From contig NC_086179.1 of NCBI RefSeq assembly GCF_023053635.1, positions 5,160,001 to 5,224,000 of the forward strand: a DNA stretch of 64,000 nucleotides, read 5' to 3'. The notes beneath the pieces were generated by a model. It did not search any database, had not been told where the DNA came from, and saw only the letters and a program-made list of their open reading frames with translations. This DNA is from Elgaria multicarinata webbii. Taxonomy: Eukaryota > Chordata > Lepidosauria > Squamata > Anguidae. Positions within the stretch are counted from its first letter, which is position 1. Each line of letters opens with the position of its first letter. A program made the position numbers and the translations under genes. Below, in pieces: positions 62,717 through 64,000 of the stretch.

Positions 62717-63147
62717 CTGGAACAGAGAGCATGTATAAGGTTATAGAATGCTAAAAAGGTTTAAAAGAAAGTCTTCTCTTTTCAAAAGTCTGCCATGCCA
62801 CCCCCACCCCAAAGATCTGCCCTTAAATGCTGCCAGGAACATGCCTCCACATCCTCCGCTGTCACTTCCAGACCCTAAGTAGCTTCTGCTTCCGGATTCT
62901 TTGCAGGATTAAGATCGGCTCCTTTACATGCTTTTTTTAAAAAAAAACTGGTTTCATTCTCTGTCTTTCTATATGTTTCATTATACAACCACTTGATGGC
63001 GCTGTGGTATAGCGGAATTAAGCAATTGCACACTACAAATATAATGTGTCTATTTCTCCAGGAAAATACTAGAGTTTCCTTGGTCTAAAAAACCGGGGAC
63101 ATTTCAGCCTTCTCTCTCCTCCTTTTTTTGCTCATTTCACTCTGTGG

Positions 63148-63298
63148 GAGTAGAGGCTGGTGGCTCCGACGTCAGTGGGGTGATAAATCTGGTCCAGGTT
63201 TCAATTATAAGTACTTGGATAGCTCCTTTAGAGTTATGACTGATTCTGAGTTAAACTTGCCATGGATTCAGTGCTCCACAGACATCGGTGTTTGTGAG
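63148..63298. mobile_element. MITE fragment, CAGTGGAGGCTGGT family
   Basis: GTAGAGGCTGGTGGCTCCGA and, on the right, 'cttgccatggattcagtgctc'. Diverged. Confidence 0.55.
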
Positions 63299-63299
63299 G

Positions 63300-64000
63300 T
63301 GTCTGTCCATCATTGTCACTTGAGGCTCAGGTGACCTCAGTGGCATGGAGTGCCTTCTACAAACTCCGGTTGGTGGCCCAGTTACGCCCCTATCTGGACA
63401 GGGATAACCTGGCTTCAGTTGTCCATGCTCTGGTAACCTCCAAGTTAGATTACTGCAATGCGCTCTACGTCGGGCTGCCTTTGAAGGCAGTTCGGAAGCT
63501 GCAGCTCGTGCAAAATGCAGCGGCCAGATTGATTTCGGGAACCAGAAGTTTCGACCATATAACACCTGCTCTGGTCCGCTTGCACTGGCTGCCTGTATGT
63601 TTCAGAGCCCAATTCAAGGTGCTGGTTTTGACCTATGAAGCCTTACACGGCTTGGGACCACAATACCTGACGGAACGCCTCTCCCGACGTGAATATACCC
63701 AGTCACTACATTCAACATCTAAGGTCCTCCTCCAGGTGCCTACTCCGAGAGAGGCGCGGAGTGTGGCAACGAAAGACAGGGCCTTTTAGGTGGTGGCCCC
63801 CAGACTGTGGAATGATCTCCCTGACGAGGCTCGCCTGGCACCAACGCTGCTATCTTTCCGGCGCCAGGTTAAGACTTTCCTCTTTGCCCAGGCATATGGC
63901 GGCACATCTTAATCACCCACGTGTTTAGTTTTTTAACAGTTTTTAATGCTTTGTGTGTGTATGTTCTGTGTTTTAGAATTTTAAATTTTGTATACTTGTT
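63300..64000 (+). repeat. L2-type LINE, runs off the window
   Basis: Encodes [39 protein letters not shown] and REARSVATKDRAF, ORF2 end of L2, with a stop just before the usual APRLWN wording. The tail is cut by the window edge. Confidence 0.9.

Noticed and set aside
27145-62716. Fibrillar collagen (types I, II, III, V, XI) or type IV as the gene
   Set aside because: Exon sizes are mostly 36 bp with 27, 33, 39 and 42, not 45/54/108, and Gly-X-Y is broken repeatedly; the non-collagenous segment matches the collagen VII hinge.

Overview
This is vertebrate intronic and exonic DNA, almost certainly from a squamate reptile (a lizard or close relative). The evidence is the repeat set: an RTE-BovB LINE with a readable reverse transcriptase, tRNA-derived SINEs of the Sauria/Squam1 type with a BovB-like 3' end, many young CR1 LINEs with an (ATTCTATG)n 3' tail, L2-type LINEs with a tail ending in AATAAATAAATA, an L1 ORF2 fragment, and several hAT-like and Harbinger-like MITEs. 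There is no operon, RNA gene, CRISPR array or prokaryotic feature.

The only host gene I can support is a collagen gene on the minus strand. It enters at the right edge and leaves at the left edge, so neither its start nor its end is present. I find 28 exons totalling 1791 bp (597 codons). All run from a complete codon to a complete codon, with AG before and GT after. In transcript order the first 21 exons (62716 down to 27145) are mostly short Gly-X-Y exons of 27, 33, 36, 39, 42, 45, 54, 60 or 72 bp with several small imperfections. Six non-collagenous exons follow (24469 down to 5660), then a Gly-X-Y exon at 54-10. The first non-collagenous exon plus the start of the next aligns without gaps to the hinge of human collagen VII as I remember it ([12 protein letters not shown] then LALLKELT, against NVDRLLETAGIK then ASALREIV). 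I therefore call the gene collagen VII alpha 1 (COL7A1) or a close paralogue. Its hinge-position segment is about 264 residues here, against 39 in human. It carries basic clusters, Ser/Thr-rich stretches, N-glycosylation sequons and an RVRR motif. This is the most interesting feature of the window.

The rest is introns full of repeats. Left part (1-27 kb): BovB, L2 and CR1 copies, a 1.1-kb polypyrimidine tract, one solo LTR, and nested MITEs around the hinge exons. Middle (27-46 kb): dense short exons, an hAT-like element that swallowed a second solo LTR of the same family, and a 0.2-kb-unit tandem array. Right part (46-64 kb): CR1 copies, one split by an L1 fragment with a 61-bp flanking duplication, SINEs, MITEs and the most 5' exons. 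Two CR1 tails begin at intron position +7, directly after a splice donor. CR1 copies lie mostly antisense to the gene, while L2 copies look balanced.

Stretches where I see nothing assignable include about 3206-4070, 6800-7460, 11450-11840, 11930-12660, 28590-29400, 30900-31480, 32590-33260, 44260-45080, 49900-50920 and 58060-58970. Repeat boundaries are read by eye and are approximate unless a target-site duplication is given.
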